From assembly GCF_000314735.2 (NCBI RefSeq), contig NZ_KB375270.1:3224001-3288000 (forward strand): a DNA stretch of 64,000 nucleotides, read 5' to 3'. This document shows, one piece after another, positions 62,888 to 64,000 of the stretch; position 1 is the stretch's first letter, and the number at the start of each line of letters is the position of its first letter. The notes below the pieces were generated by a model. The model searched no databases, had not been told where the DNA came from, and was given only the letters and a program-made list of their open reading frames with translations. The position numbers and the translations under genes were made by a program. This DNA comes from Afipia felis ATCC 53690. GTDB taxonomy: Bacteria > Pseudomonadota > Alphaproteobacteria > Rhizobiales > Xanthobacteraceae.

Positions 62888-63772
62888 TTACTTCTTTGCA
62901 GGAGCCGCCGGTGCAGCAGGCGCGGCCGCGTCGGGCTTCTGGTCGAGCCGCTCGATCTTGGCGTCGGCGCGCAGCTTGGCCACGTACTCGGCCTGTGCCT
63001 TGCGGATCACGAACGCCTCGAGTTGCGGCTTTACCTGGTCGAAGGGCGGAGCCTTACGGGCGCGCTTTTCCTCGACCTTGATGACGTGCCAGCCGAACTG
63101 AGACTTCACCGGGCCGGAAATCTGGCCGGGCTCCAGCGCGAAGGCGGCGGCGGAGAATTCCGGCACCATCTGGTCCTTGGTGAAGAAGCCGAGGTCGCCG
63201 CCATCGGACGCGCCGGGGTCCTTCGATTCCTTCTTCGCCAGTTCAGCGAAGTCGGCACCCTTCTTCAGCTTCGCGATGATCTCCTTGGCCTGATCTTCGG
63301 TCTCGACCAGGATATGGCGGGCATGGACTTCCTGCTCGCCGGAAATCTGCTTGGCGGCGTCGTCATAGACCTGCTTCAGGGCTGCATCGGTGACGGCGGC
63401 CTTGCCTTCCTGATCGAGCAGGGTGTCCATCAGGAGCCGGCTGCGGGTGAAAGCGAGCTTTTGTTTGAAATCTGGAGTGTCGGCGATCTTCTTGTCTTCC
63501 GCGGCCTTGGCCACGAGTTTCAGGTCGATCAAAAGCTGCACGACGCTGGACTGGCGGGAGGCCGGATCGAGCTGGGCAAGGCTCGGACCGATGTCCTTTT
63601 CCGCAGCGGTGACATCGCTTTGCCGGATTTCGGACCCGTTAACCTTGGCGAGAACCGGATTGTCGTCGGCGCGCAGCGGCTGGGCCGCCATCAGGGTCAT
63701 GGCCATGCAGAGCGCGGCGGTCGAGAGCAGGCCAAGGCGCACGGCAGACGTCGTGCGGGTCGGGAGGGTCAT
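62888..63772 (-). CDS. Periplasmic peptidyl-prolyl isomerase, parvulin type (PrsA/SurA-like)
   Basis: A 294-residue protein with a signal peptide (LGLLSTAALCMAMTLMAAQP, then LRADDNP), a SurA-like N-terminal helical region and a parvulin domain: EVHARHILVETEDQAKEIIA, ELAKKESKDPGASDGGDLGF, FALEPGQISGPVKSQFGWHV. A Lys/Ala/Pro-rich tail ends the protein. It assists folding of exported proteins. In related genomes this gene lies next to secA, which would be beyond the right edge in the divergent direction. Confidence 0.92.
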   Translation of the reverse strand: MTLPTRTTSAVRLGLLSTAALCMAMTLMAAQPLRADDNPVLAKVNGSEIRQSDVTAAEKDIGPSLAQLDPASRQSSVVQLLIDLKLVAKAAEDKKIADTPDFKQKLAFTRSRLLMDTLLDQEGKAAVTDAALKQVYDDAAKQISGEQEVHARHILVETEDQAKEIIAKLKKGADFAELAKKESKDPGASDGGDLGFFTKDQMVPEFSAAAFALEPGQISGPVKSQFGWHVIKVEEKRARKAPPFDQVKPQLEAFVIRKAQAEYVAKLRADAKIERLDQKPDAAAPAAPAAPAKK

Positions 63773-64000
63773 GGATTATCCTTTTCTGATCAAAAGCGGA
63801 GAACAGCGAAGTCGCGGGACACTCGCTCAACCGCCCGCCGATGGCAACGCGAAAACCCGTCAAAATCATGAAATCCCTGAGAGGTTGGCGCGTTGACAAG
63901 CCCTGGGGGGCCCCATATCTCTCCCGGCAACCGGCTTTTGGCGCAGGGCTTTTACCGTGCGCCCCTGGGCCGGTGATCTTCAGCATTTTGCTGCTCCATG
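63773..64000. other. Right edge, upstream of the parvulin gene
   Basis: These 228 bases hold the upstream region of the parvulin gene and no gene that I can support. A divergent gene (often secA in relatives) may begin just outside the window. Confidence 0.4.

Noticed and set aside
63639..63986. 115-codon minus-strand frame at the right edge
   Set aside because: It covers the parvulin signal-peptide region in another frame and shows no domain.

Overview
The window looks like chromosomal DNA of a high-GC alphaproteobacterium, most probably of the Bradyrhizobium/Afipia/Rhodopseudomonas/Nitrobacter group (Nitrobacteraceae). This is inferred from gene content: a RegS/RegR-type redox pair, PhaR/PhaA/PhaB, MmcB, a DUF4167 protein next to prmC-prfA, EI-Ntr, and a glnD-mutS neighbourhood. 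No rRNA gene is present to settle the genus.

Bases 1 to about 10,730 form an accessory island. Its left module holds a 3' thiolase fragment and a mercury-resistance locus. In that locus merR diverges from merT, a frameshifted merP, merA, a second flavoprotein disulfide reductase and a HAD dehalogenase-like gene. A scrambled 600-base stretch follows, with a tRNA 3'-end fragment and a possible helicase remnant. The right module is a four-gene operon with a ubiquitin-like protein (multiubiquitin family), an E1-like ThiF adenylyltransferase with an N-terminal DUF6791-type domain, a DUF6527 protein and a DUF2188 protein. An XRE regulator/ImmA-IrrE metallopeptidase pair diverges from it. The island ends at a complete tRNA-Arg(CCG), followed 260 bases later by the 5' half of another tRNA-Arg(CCG), which looks like a tRNA-targeted insertion boundary. 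The ubiquitin-like module is the most interesting part of the window.

From about 10.8 kb to the right edge the DNA is ordinary backbone. 10.8-16 kb: YccF, an Ada-type metal-binding protein, an Old Yellow Enzyme, DUF3095, an MBL hydrolase, MmcB and heme oxygenase. 16-20 kb: regS-regR, then a PHB depolymerase with a FixK/FNR-type box in front. 20-30 kb: a metallopeptidase, PBP1A, GlnD, MutS and patatin. 30-37.9 kb: Zur, IspG, an antiporter, DUF1345, a polyprenyl synthase, MtgA, L32 and two unknown proteins. 38-43.8 kb: a GGDEF/EAL protein, phaR, phaA, phaB and a DMT exporter. 43.8-48 kb: a frameshifted amidase, a DUF985 cupin, GloB, a methyltransferase and DUF4167. 48-55 kb: prmC, prfA, ptsP, marC and lysC. 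55-64 kb: a PH-domain protein, UbiG, two EamA proteins, DUF1178, a nitrilase-family amidase, glutaredoxin, ComF, a methyltransferase, MutT, ArgJ and a parvulin.

Polyhydroxybutyrate metabolism is spread over two places: synthesis and its repressor at 39.9-42.8 kb, and mobilisation at 18.3 kb. The latter sits beside the redox regulators, which suggests oxygen/redox control of carbon storage. Two genes carry single-base frameshifts as read (merP and the amidase). Several intergenic hairpins share an ATGCCCGG/ATGGCCGG-type core and probably act as terminators.
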